Shown: positions 14,322 through 25,900 of the stretch, piece by piece | Position numbering within the stretch: position 1 is the stretch's first letter | Layout of the letters: every line of letters starts with the position of its first letter | NCBI RefSeq assembly: GCF_037975245.1 | Contig: NC_092566.1 | Location: 5,272,001 to 5,336,000 of the forward strand | DNA: 64,000 nucleotides | Direction: 5' to 3' | DNA from: Apostichopus japonicus | Taxonomy: Eukaryota > Echinodermata > Holothuroidea > Aspidochirotida > Stichopodidae | Made by a program: the position numbers and the translations under genes | The notes under the pieces: generated by a model | Database searches by the model: none | Told to the model about the DNA's origin: nothing | What the model saw: only the letters and a program-made list of their open reading frames with translations

Positions 14322-14799
14322 TGCAACTCCATGAAACTTCGCCAAAACGATTTAAATTGCCACTTTCACCTGCTAGGTTAGTGTATTGTGTGGGCTTTGC
14401 CGCTTACCATTATAAGAGCCACATTATAGTGCTAGGACTTAGGAGGCTAATGTTAGCCTAATCAACGAACACTAGGCAGCCTACTGTTACTACCGAACGC
14501 CACTTATTTGCATTAACAATAACACTGGCGAGCAGGTAGGCGTTAGGCCGATAGTTGAATAGGTCTAGCCTGACTATGTTAGCCTAACACAGGGCGATAT
14601 GCGAACATTCCACTCGCATCCAGTTTAGCGATGAGGATGGTCACGTTCCATCGTAAAATTCAATCATATAAACGTGATAACGTTAACATTCAAAGAGAAA
14701 AGTGTATGGATATAATTTTCTTGATTTATTTTCTCCACGTTTTAAAGCCAATAGTTTGCTTGTGACACAAATAAATGAACCGGTGTTGACCTATACTGT

Positions 14800-14900
14800 A
14801 TTGAGGAGCGTGAATTCGCGAAAACACTACTTAGCTGTCGCTCCGGAAGGCCCGGATGCACGTTGCCAGGACAATCAATGACGACACAGTGTAAACAAAG
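14800..14900 (-). promoter_or_regulatory. Candidate ZFAND4 promoter with ETS-like site
   Basis: About 500 bp upstream of the ZFAND4 start lies a CpG-containing patch with CTCCGGAAGGCCCGGATG. It contains CCGGAAG (14843-14849), the core of ETS-family sites common in housekeeping promoters. No TATA box is evident. The transcription start is not determined, so this is a suggestion only. Confidence 0.3.
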
Positions 14901-16239
14901 ATCATTTCAACCTTTTACGGTAGCCTTTAAATAATAAAGTTTAGTAAGATTGGTTAGTTCAATGGAAAAAAACGGGTCAGGAGGGACATGAATTCCCCAT
15001 CAAGGACCCATATGAAAACAATCAAAACACATAAACCTCAATTCCCAATTGAACTTCCTAAAATAGGCATCCAAACTTTCTAAAAAGCAAAAACCGAATC
15101 AGGCAAATCATCCACCCTTTTCACATAGTATTATACCATAATAATATATCATTTATAATATGATATGATACATCCACAATAATATTGTTGCATACAGTAT
15201 TACATAGTACGGTTACCAATGTGACGTTTGATTTCTGGTACAAGTAATATCCAAGAGTAACCATGTCTTAAAAACACCCTCAATTGACTATCTGAACAAA
15301 CTGTAGTGGCGTTCGCGGCACACCTAGAGTGCTTACCCCTAACACAACAAAGTACAACACACATTGACAAACACACATACGGACACATGGAAGCCACCAC
15401 CTATTCGTATTATATTCCCTTGATTAACCTCCCAGTATTCGTAAACTTTCCAAACCACGCTTTTATGTGGCAACCGTTGCTACGGTAATCGAGATATAAT
15501 AAGCTGCAATGTAAAGGGCCACCTGACTTATACATTAGCTGGTCCCCGTGTACGTAACATGTTTATATGGTTGAGATATTGAAGTCCGGTACGGGCCCTG
15601 TTGCGGTAATGCCAAGTAAGTAAAAGAAAAAGTTGTTCAACAGAATTTAACTTTACATGACCCTTTATGAACGTTGTCAACCTAATGAATATATGGTACG
15701 GTATTTCTACAGCGCTCACTTCTATTGAAACTATATGGCAAATTACGAAAACAACATGCAGTCAAGTTTCTATCACTTATATTCATAACTCACAAATCAG
15801 TTTGAATTTAAAAAAAAATAGAAAAGTGAACAGAATACGCATAATTATTACTTATTAAAATGTAATGAACGGACATATACACACACGTAACCAATTTGAG
15901 TAACATAAAATAGATATTTATTTTCTGTAGTTTTAGTGCGCCCGACTTCGTATTGAAGGGCCCAATGATTGCTGTGATTCCAATGATTCCAATGATTCCA
16001 AGCATTTTACTGTACTGGCCGCCTTAATGGGCTACTATTCTTTGGTGGGCCCGATGGTAGCCTATATACAGAAGGGTATCTCCAAGAGGATCTAGATGCT
16101 TATCTATTGGGTCCCAAATAGCATAGGCATACGAGTGATGTTACCATTTTATCTTCTTCTAATTTACCAAATTTTTGGGGAAGCGTAAATTTCTAAAACG
16201 TGAGATTATAAAATAAAGAATGTTTAGATGCAACTTGCA

Positions 16240-16425
16240 AGGCCTCAGAAGTGCCATTTCCGGCAATCTGAGAGGCATCTTTTGCCAAAAAAATTCTTGT
16301 ACGCTACGCGCCAACCGATGGTGGCGCTCCGCTTAGATAGTGTCACGGGAACATTCGGGCACAAAAGTTTCTGCCCCCCAAACTGAAATGGTCCCGTGCG
16401 ACAATGCCAAATAGCACATGGTGCA
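16240..16425 (-). repeat. Dispersed repeat fragment, inverted relative to the copy at 18.8 kb
   Basis: The segment around 16290-16340 (TTCTTGTACGCTACGCGCCA, then ACCGATGGTGGCGCTCCGC) is the reverse complement of 18829-18872 inside the hAT-like element at 18405-19052, with few mismatches. The flanks on both sides stay alignable (the words GCCGGAAA and CCTCAGA). It is therefore probably a truncated relative of that transposon. Confidence 0.7.
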
Positions 16426-17190
16426 TGTTTCGTTGTTAATATCAATACACGCCAATTCAGGGGACTGATGAATGATTAGTTTTTCATTACAAAAAGTTGT
16501 CAGACTGGGCGGCCATATCGGCTAAGTTGCGCTGCTGGGTTCAGTTTCATGAACTAAAAACTGTGCGCTATTGCACTTTTAGAAAACAACTCACGGGAAT
16601 GTCACGGTGGTTTCCCGTAGCATGACCGTACACTGTGTACAAAGCTTCATGAATGGCTGATAATAATGATCAAAACCGTAAGGGAATTTTCTTTCAACTG
16701 TGAAGGCCGGGTAAAACTATTTCAAGGGAGTAAAGCCTTTTGGATAAAATTATTAGAGCTAAAAGCGACAGTGACAAAAAAAGTCACCCATGCACGACAA
16801 TCTTAAACAAGCATCTTATTTCCCCGAATCTTGGAATACTTTAGATGACTAGATTTTCTATAGGAATGGGCTTTGGAAAACTACCAACAATGTTAGCATG
16901 CTACATTATGGCCATTAAATAAGCTCGACAGAAACAAAGGAACTGACGCATATCATCAAATTTGCAGTGATACAGTTCATTGAAACCCAGAGTAACCAAC
17001 GTAGCCTACAAACATAACACTGCCGTGGTCAAAATGTTGGGCTTTGACCAATGGCGTGTACATGATTTTATAATGTGGGGGTGGGGGGGAGCCTACTGAT
17101 TAAGATAGGGGCCTGAACCTTAATGGGAGGGTCAGAGGCGAATGAAGGATTTTATAACGGATGGGGTGCTACCTGGGTTTATTGAAGCCA

Positions 17191-17455
17191 ATCGGCGGAG
17201 TGTATAGCCTAGTGGTTAACGCCGGCGTCTCCCAGTCATGAGATCCCCGGTTCGATTCCCCGCCGACAGCAAGGTGTGTCGTCTGGCAAGGGTGTTGTTC
17301 AATAACAACTTCCCGACATGGACGTTAAATGGATGTGTGCCGAGAGATTGGCTTCGGTCAGCTTGCGAGTCTATAAGCCTCCATGGCTTCTTTCGCGAGT
17401 TCCTGCTTGCGGGAAGATCACATATACATACATACATACATACATCTCCTATATA
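17191..17455 (+). mobile_element. tRNA-derived SINE, family 1 copy A
   Basis: The head has an A box TAGCCTAGTGG (17205-17215) and an excellent B box GGTTCGATTCC (17249-17259) with tRNA-like spacing. A non-tRNA body follows (GGCTTCGGTCAGCTTGCGAG, GCGAGTTCCTGCTTGCGGGA) and ends in a short CATA repeat. The body is shared with copies at 50,215 and 62,241, all in + orientation. This is a SINE rather than a tRNA gene because of the body and tail and because no clean cloverleaf follows the B box. Confidence 0.85.
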
Positions 17456-17565
17456 GGGGGTTCTGGGTTGTCTATCAGAAGATAAGAAGAAAAGATTAGA
17501 TGTCAAATGGTACATTCTGTGGCATATTTAGACTATACATCAGATCTATAAGTAAAAGGCTCAAT

Positions 17566-18190
17566 CAGTGGCGGACTGGGCACACGGTCATTTGGGCAAT
17601 GGGCCGGTAGGCCGATGGGCTGGGGAGCCTGGCAAAAAATTACAGCCCATTTTCACAGTAGTTAATAGAATGCAGACAGCTGTGTAGAAATACTTTTTTA
17701 ACTGTGGGAATCAGCTCATGAAATCATCATGTTAGTTAGTCTGTTATAGTTCGTAACAAACTTGAAGGCAATCCGTCAATCTTAATGGATTTTATTTAGG
17801 TTTTTTTTCCCATATTTTTCAAGCATGTTGTCAACAAAATGCTTGAAAAACAAGATAAAATCCAGTTTAAAACATATATTTTCGTCTATTTTTGTTTACG
17901 TTCTTAACTTTTCTTAGTTTAATCAAGGAAAATTTGTGAAAATTCGGGAAAATTATATTTGTGTCTTTTTAAAAGGATTATTGTAACCTACAACAAAATT
18001 GAGAAACTAGTAAAGCACAATTTGAATTTAGGCATTCCTTAACTTAAAAAAAAAAGATCTCAGTGGGGAGGGGGTACCCCTCCCTTTAGACCCCTCCCTC
18101 AGGACGGCGATCACTATGTAAGTAACATATCAATGAATAATGGGCCGATCTAGGTGAAGAAATGCCGGGCCGGTTTTAAGACCCAGTCTG
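17566..18190. mobile_element. hAT-like non-autonomous element 1
   Basis: The left end is CAGTGGCGGACTGGGC; the right end is GACCCAGTCTG, whose complement CAGACTGGGTC matches the left end with a gap. Flanks are GGCTCAAT (17558-17565) and GGCTCAAC (18191-18198), an 8-bp duplication with one mismatch, as hAT transposases make. No transposase frame is visible in about 625 bp, so it is a MITE-type element. Confidence is limited by the imperfect right terminus. Confidence 0.6.
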
Positions 18191-18404
18191 GGCTCAACGC
18201 AAGGTGTTGCCTATAAGTACTTTGTGTGAGGATGAAAAAAGGGGGAGGTGGCGGGATAAACCCGTCGAAATGGTCCAAAAATTACCCAACTGAACCATTT
18301 ACCCCCTAACGGCGGTCTGAGTGGGGATATACACCTCTACAACACTCCACCCCCCCCCCCTTTGCGCACTTGCCTCATATTTATCGTTGACTCATATATA
18401 CTTA

Positions 18405-19052
18405 CAAGGGCGGCGGAAGCACTTTTAATCTGGGGGGGGGCACCGACATCAAAGGGCACTTTGCAGAAATTCGATTGGACTGATGCAGCCTTATATTTAG
18501 TACCCTTTATGACTCTTATTGTATTATCTTATTTGCGTATACACATCACTCCATCAACGCCCCCCCCCCCCCCCAAGAAAATATGCATACTAGCACTGCA
18601 ATATCCAATGTGCAAATTGGGAAACAAGGAACAAGCTTTCTTTTGAGACAAAATGAGGTGAAATCATGCTAGTTGCTAATGTAGGAATCTTCCGAATTAG
18701 AGTTTTTTTTTGTTAATATCTTAACAAAAAATTTTCCATTCGAAATAGCTTTGAGTTTGGCCCACAGAAATTCATTAAAAGTCAGGGGCGTAGCCAGGAT
18801 TTGCAAAGTTGTATGCACGACTATCTGAGCGGAGCGCCACCATCGGTTGGCGCGGAGCGTACAAGAAAATTTTGGGTTTTACAGACCCCTCAGATGGCCG
18901 GAAACGGCCCTTCCCGAGTGTTCATTCTGGTTCCCTGGCCTCTTGCTAACTTGAGACACCTCAATTTTTATGTAGAAAAAGGGCACATTTTTAACCTGAG
19001 GAAAAGTGGGGGGGCACGTGCCCCCTGTGCCCCCCCGGTTCCGCCGCCCTTG
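18405..19052. mobile_element. hAT-like non-autonomous element 2 with perfect 8-bp target duplication
   Basis: Terminal inverted repeats are CAAGGGCGGCGGAA at the left and TTCCGCCGCCCTTG at the right, perfect over 14 bp. Both sides are flanked by TATACTTA (18397-18404 and 19053-19060), a perfect 8-bp duplication. Inner sequence includes G/C homopolymer tracts and a segment shared in inverse orientation with 16240-16425. No transposase is encoded. The ends and the 8-bp duplication indicate the hAT superfamily. Confidence 0.8.
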
Positions 19053-19142
19053 TATACTTATCAAAAGTCAACCTATATTTTATTCCGCTACTGCTGTTTT
19101 CCGAAATTTAGAAAATGAGAATCTGTTGTCTATATTATAAAC

Positions 19143-19518
19143 CAGTGGCGTAGGAAGGTACTTTTGAGTGGGGGGGGGGGGGGCTGAAGACTGATGGCCG
19201 GCCTGGGGAGGGGTCTAAGGGGAGGGGGTCTCCCCCTTCCCTTTGGAATTTTTTGCATTTCCAGGTGGCCTCAGATGCAATTTGGTGCAATATAGCACAC
19301 TTCAACCCACCCACTCCATTTTGTATATAATTTTGCATTTTCATCTGGCCTTAGATGCAATTTGGTGCAATAAATGAGAAAAAAAATCTCATTTGGATGA
19401 GAAAAAAGTGGTTTTCTGACTTGCGAAGCGGGGGGGGGGGCGGAATGATACTTCCGCCCCTCCATATTTTTCACTTGGGGGGGCTGGCGCCTCCAGCCCC
19501 CCGGTTCCTACGCCCTTG
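19143..19518. mobile_element. hAT-like non-autonomous element 3
   Basis: The left end CAGTGGCGTAGGAAGG pairs with the complement of the right end, CAAGGGCGTAGGAACC. Flanks are TTATAAAC (19135-19142) and TTAAAAAC (19519-19526), an 8-bp duplication with one mismatch. The interior contains a direct repeat of GGCC(T/C)(C/T)AGATGCAATTTGGTGC-type sequence (19266 and 19349) and long G runs. There is no coding capacity. Confidence 0.7.
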
Positions 19519-19887
19519 TTAAAAACCATGGACTACAAGTGCTGCTTAGTTGTTTTGTTTAAAAAACAAAACATGTATTCTTGGAGTGGTATCTGTGGGG
19601 TTGTTCAAAAATACCAGCGGAAAGATCACATGAGAAGTCCGCCTGACACGCCCCCTACTTTATCAAAACAATAATCTCTGTACAATCATAGATGAATTTT
19701 TCTACAGTTAGTCATTTTATAACTTTGGTATCCCGTAATTTTTAGCTTCAATGTTTGTTAGATATATTCCAATTATCATGAGACAGTGAGCAAATCGTCC
19801 AACAACTAGTGTAGTGGATTGATGTTACTCCGTTTCAACTGTGGCCCAGGCTGCAGTATCATAAATATGGAACGTCCCATAACAAAT

Positions 19888-19939
19888 ATGGCGAATTACA
19901 TAGTTTTGTATTTGCTCGCTTCTTCGATTTTACAGTGTG
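19888..19939 (+). CDS. HGSNAT: HGSNAT exon 1: signal peptide, start codon ambiguous
   Basis: From ATG 19888 the protein begins MANYIVLYLLASSILQC and continues in exon 2 with GVTQAQDD, a plausible signal peptide cleaved after TQA. Two in-frame ATGs lie upstream, at 19867 and 19822, with a stop (TAG) at 19807. They would add 7 or 22 residues before the hydrophobic stretch. I chose 19888 because it gives a compact signal peptide. Human HGSNAT has a similar known ambiguity between a long and a short start. Confidence 0.75.
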
Positions 19940-22900
19940 GTAAGAATGCTTTACATGGAGAGAAATAATTCGCTTAATATCAACGTTAATGTACAAGAAT
20001 GTGCTCAATCATTGCAAATTCCATGTATTTTACTCTCCGATAATATTCATGCAGAGAATGAATGCCAGAATATGGATGTCGTTGTAGAACTTACGTTAGG
20101 CTACATAAGGCATAGCCTAGCTAGGCATAAGTAGGCATATACTTGGACTACAGGCTCACAATAACAACAACAGCAGCGCCATGTAACGGATTTCACAGGG
20201 TTTTCAAAGAGACTAACAAAAAATGCCATTTTCTTTGAAATATAATGACATATTTATAGTAGATGGTGTGCCATTTGTCATCCAAATTCAAAATGTAGCC
20301 TACTGGTGACTAATTAAGTTTAAAACAATAGCAGCCCAGCCTAGCCTAGGTCAGTATCTTTTCCTGCTAAGCTTTAATAAAGGCATCTGGGCCTATAACT
20401 TAAGTATAAGCAACATTTGATTTTAGTTTTTTACAGTGTTCACCTCAAATATGTTGTTTCCTATCAAAATTTCAATACACAATTAACCTTCATAAACTTT
20501 GCAATTGTAGGTGAAGAGAGGATGAGTAATCAAGTTGCACATGTAGCTGCAATTAAAATTAGTACAAGATCGGCCTGTGACCTGTGAAAGTAATACCCAG
20601 CCTGTGTCATTCAGTGGGGGAGATGTAGAAGTTTTATGTAGTGATGAGCCCTAAATATATCTACAATCCAGGGTTGGCTGGCAGGGATAAGTGACACTGG
20701 AGCGCATCAGCACAACACAGGTTGTCCAAGCTATAGCCTCTTTATATATATTAATGTTAATAAAATGTTCAGTTTGTTACTACAGTAAAGTATAACTAAA
20801 ATAACATAGTGATTACAAGAGTCTATATAAAGGGAAGATTGGAATAAAGTCAGCTGAACACAGATCTCCGGTGTGTAGATTTGTATTTTGTGTGTCAGTA
20901 TCTGCAGATGGACCCATTGCTATAGCCGTACTGTATCTCTGGTCCTTTTCTTTGCAGGTGTGACACAGGCCCAAGATGACCATCTGTCAGATGATATCTG
21001 CTTCTCTGAATATTCATGCAATGTTGGACAGGATTCAAATTATTTTGAAGCAGAGCGGGACGTCCTTGGATTGCATCACATTGGCTATGATACAGCTGAG
21101 GTGACCATACAGAACTCTTTACCGAATACCATGGAAAATTCCATTAATGTTAGTCTTCAATCCACAGAATGTTATCAAGTAAGTCAAGTTTACTTTATTT
21201 GACTATGTCAGGCAAGAAAGTGTTTGAAAGTATGTATACATGCCTACCTGGATGATAGTAATGATCTCTTATTTTTTTCTTTCTTGTGGCAACTTACATA
21301 GATTTCACTGGGCAATAAGCTTAGGTCTAGTTCAGCCCAAACAGAATACTAATACATTCAAGTTATGTGAGGCTGTTTAGCATGGTAGGGTCAATTATGG
21401 TGTACTCTAAGAAATGGCAAATTATACTCATTGTTATATAATTGTGTGTATTCTTACATATATCTTTTGCAATGTCTGAACAACATTCACAACTATATTT
21501 TGTGTATTTTTTTGCAAAATACTGATCAATGACAATGTTGGTAATTACGGTAGAAGTATCTTTGCTCACAATGGTGCAGTTTCGATACCTTGCATAATAA
21601 TGGTGAGGTATCTATACCTACTATTTAGTGAAGTCTACCTAAAAGTGTAAAGTGCATAAGAAATTTCACTTGCAAATACTATCCCTTTAATTGCGAATGT
21701 ACCAAGCCTTCTTTTCGTCAAGTGACCGCTTAATTCATTTAAGTGATGGAATGAGTTGTTTGTCTGGAATTGACAACTAAATATTTATATTTAACACTTT
21801 GCCTTATGAGTTAGAAATGTTGGTAGTAGTTATTTCTCAGAAGCATTTCTAGATCACCTTAGTTGTTATTAAAAATGTTGTTAGTTAAGTGAAATTATTA
21901 AATTGTTGATCATTGCCTACTGTGCTTCATGTAGGGTGATATTTCACACTGTCCAAGCAGTTAACTTTGAGACATTCAGGGGGCGATAGAAGATGATTTC
22001 CTTTTTTTCTGAATTTTTCTTTTACAAACATTTTTTCTTTTCTATTGTCTTTAAGAATTTAAATGACTGACTCTTTGTTTTTTGTTCTTCTTCTTACCTA
22101 ATTTCAGTGTAAATTGCTGCATATTGCTACAGTTGATGCAAGGATGAATACCACAATCAAGGTAGACACAGCATGGCCTACTGAGTGGTTAATTTCATCC
22201 ACATCGATCTCAACAGCTCATAATTGCAAGTAAGTATTTTCTTTGATTAGTCCAAAAATGAAATCATTTTTTTAAAAAGAATCAAATTGATCAGTTGCTA
22301 TAACTATAGATGTGAAGTTGGTAAGCAAGTGGTTACTATGGATATATACTTTTTTAACTTTTGATGTAATTTTCATTCAGTAATGAAACGTGATACCGTG
22401 TTATCTTTAGCTGGACCTGAGATGTCCATCGCTGTATCGTTTGTATACACTGTGCTGTGGGTATTGACCGCAGCTGTATGTACTGACTGTACACTAGTGT
22501 CTAATTACCGAAGGTAGCAAGCTGTGTGTGTAATTTCTGGGATCGATGGTGGTGTCTAACACTTCTGTTACACCTCATTCAAAACTTGGTCAGATTACCG
22601 GCATTAGACGTTTCTTTTTGCGCGAGTCCCCACACCCTTTAAGGTTTGGAAGTCACTTTTGCATCCAAAGTTCTTTATGGTGAAAAAAGTTGGCGATTAA
22701 TCTCAGCAGGTGTAAATGACAATAATGCTGTCAGCCCAGATTCTAATATGCAAAGTAGATTGGTAAGGTTTACCTCTGCTACAAAAGTGTAGTGGGCCAA
22801 GGATGAAGTATTAAAAGTTTCTTAAAAAAAAAAGCATTTTGTTTGTTCTCAAGATTATTGGACAATTTCCCGTGACAAAAGTGCAACAAAATTATTAATG

Positions 22901-25900
22901 TGGTGTCTGTCTACATTAGTGTATGGGAAGAGTAAATATGTTGCAAGCACAACCTGCAAGAAATACATTGAACTTTTCTTTCTCTATCATCAGTTGGATG
23001 AAAGCAAAATTCATTTCATTTCTTTCCCATTCCTCTCTTGTTAGTAATACTGTCCACTTTGGAGAAAATGGTCGCTATACAATATCGATTGCCTTTATAG
23101 ACGCACAGAGATCTGTTGCCAACTGCACATTTACAACACCTGGCAGGCCCCAGAATGCAAACCTACGTAAGTCACAGATTACATGCTTTCGTGTATGGTA
23201 GTAATAAAAACTAGGCTATGAGGCTTGTTTTTGTTTTCCTTTGGCAGAAATTGAAATGCCCACAGCTGCCTTTTTGCATCAATTGGTGTAAATGTAAAGA
23301 TGCTAGGCAAAAGAATAATAATTTAAGCTTCCACATCGAATTTGGAATTCTTATCAAGCTGGTAGCTCGATGACGTGTGTTGTATTATGACCCGTCGACT
23401 GGGTGATTGGCCAGTTTCCATGTATTTTATAAAGAGGTAGTGTACGTGGGTGCGCCCCCGATATAAAGCAGCTATTGGAGTTCTCTGTTGAAAAATGTCT
23501 TGATTCTGTCAGATGTTTAAGTAAACTTTACAGATCAAGATTGAAATTATGATGAAGTGCAAGATTCAATTTTTTCTCCAAGATTTTCAATAGTTTGTAT
23601 GTGAGTAATAATGACATGATGAATGTCCCGTGAGACTTGAGTAACATTGGTCAATCACTCCCTCGTTAAGTGGAAAATCTAGGACGTAGACAAAAAACAC
23701 AAAAAGTTGTAATGATAACAGAACTTGAGCAGAGAGAATTACCATAGCGATGACCTGAAGGGTCATTATTATTAATGTTGTTTTCATTTGTTTTGTTTTT
23801 TCCTTCATAGCTATTTACATTGCCATTTCTGTGTATGTTGGTATTGCAGTGATATATATCATTTTGCTGCAGCTGAAAAGGTAAGTTTATTCCAGATATG
23901 ACCTGCACTTCGTACACAACTCCATTTATTTCATTGACTTGAAGTGTAGTCCAGTAACAGATAAAGCAAATGGCTGACATTTAAGAAAAATTACTGGTGA
24001 TTGCCGACACATTGTTGTGACAATCTGAAATTTTCAGCCTTAGTCGTCTGAATTCAATATTAAGTGATCATGTGAAAGAGAGGGGGTGGGGGACCTTAAA
24101 CTGAAATCTGTGACTAGAGCCCACTAACATCACACCAGAATAATGAAATCAGGCATAAAAGAGGAAAGGGGAGTGGGGGTGGGGGGGGTGGAGTGGTTCT
24201 CTAATTAATAATATCTAAATTATGGTAGCTATGTGGGTACTAAGATTGAGTGGTGTCCAATAATATGTGTGAATATTACTTCTTGTAGTGAGACTATCAA
24301 ATAGTTACATGCCAACACAAAAAGCAGCCTTAATTTCACAATATTGTGAAAAATCACAGGTTTTTATAATTTCTGTCATAGATTCTTGTAAAATTCTTTG
24401 ATAACTTTCTCTCTTAATAGATCTGGACTGTTTACAAAGCTGTTATCCTGTCTCTCAGTGGATAGATTAGTTGATAGTGTGAGTATAGCATATCTCTGCT
24501 TATTCATAAGTAAACATTCTTTTAACAACCATTAGTAAAAATAAAAGGATTTGTTTGGCTTGAAGTAACCATCATCACGAATGTAATATTTATGCTGCGC
24601 AATTCAACTACCTCCTCCCCCACCACCTCTCCTTTCCCCTCCTCTCCCGCCCCTCTCCTTTCCCCTCCCCCAAATAGATATACTGAGCCAATGACCAATA
24701 GTTAACACATCACTGAAGTTGAATGCATGCAGTGTGCTTCATCTCCCTCCCCTCCTCCCCCTCTCATCTCCTCCCGCTTCCTCCTTCCCTCCCTCCTCCT
24801 CCCCTTCTTCCCTCCACCTCCACCTCCTCCCCCGACCCTTACACAAAGAATTAGTAGATATGTTGATCCAAAACTTTCCATAGATATCTGCCATATTTGA
24901 AGCCTGTCCTGGTCCAGGCCTTGTTTACTACCAATACTGTGTTATTTCCAGTTTTCAAGTTCATGAGGGAGAAAGAAACCCAAAATATACTTCATATTAT
25001 ACTTTCAAGGGCTTGCAATGGACATTGATCTGAAATAAAAAAGAAACCTCACTAATTTGCAAAGTTAATTATATTGAAAATGTTACATTCAAATCTAAAA
25101 AGGTGAAACTGGTACTGGTAGACTGTCGCACCAATTAGCTCTTTCTAATGTGTCTCCCTTTCAAATCTCATCGAATGAGAATAATTCTAGTCCTGCAACA
25201 TCTGTTTTGCAGGATCTGGGCACTCCGACGTTGAATGCAACTGAGATAACCATCAACAACAGTAAAGCCAAAAAGAAAACTCGTCTGAGATCCTTGGACA
25301 CATTCAGAGGGTAAAGAACTTGATTTGGCTTGCAAAGGATAGCCCAGTGGAAAAATTTGTTCTTGAGCAATGAAAGAGGAACATATTCTAAGCTTCCTGT
25401 TGAAATTTGAATGCATTTCCTAGCATTTTTCTAGGAACTGGTAATTGAAAGTGTCTCCATTTATACCCATAAGTCAACTTGGAAGTAAACAGGTGTGATG
25501 TGATAGTTGCACACTGACATCAAAATGTTTTATTTTGCTAAAAGAAAAATACTTTATGGTTTGACCTTGGATTGGATGAGGCTCCAACTTTATCAAAAGC
25601 AATGTGAAGATAGCAGTACACCAATGACTAGTGTATTCATGTTGAGAGTCGTCCCAATATGAAAATAGGACATTTTGGATGCACTGCAAGGAAATTGCAT
25701 GTTATTTTGAAAATGTTACAAAACCATAGAAAGCAGATTCCACCAGTATACTTATAATATCTTCCTCTGTCATAAGTTCAAAGTAACTGTTCATCTGGTC
25801 TACTTTTTTAAAGAAATAATTTCTACAGAGATCATTATCTATTATTATGATTATTATCATGGTTCCTTATATAGCGCAAATACTATAAAATATATATATT

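Larger units (their letters stand above)
14322..19821. other. Intergenic region between divergent ZFAND4 and HGSNAT
   Basis: About 5.5 kb without a recognisable exon. The end next to ZFAND4 (about 14,800-14,920) is richer in CpG and likely holds its promoter. The right half is filled by a SINE and hAT-like elements listed separately. The stretch 14,920-16,230 shows no recognisable gene; it has a small ATGATTCCA triplication near 15,980. Confidence 0.6.

Noticed and set aside
14322-14345. Extended ZFAND4 N-terminus starting at TTG (14345)
   Set aside because: It is not an ATG; the first ATG after an in-frame stop is at 14321, and eight extra residues are not needed.
17195-17270. Possible tRNA gene
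   Set aside because: Good A and B boxes, but it continues into a body shared with two other loci and a CATA tail, so it is a SINE head.
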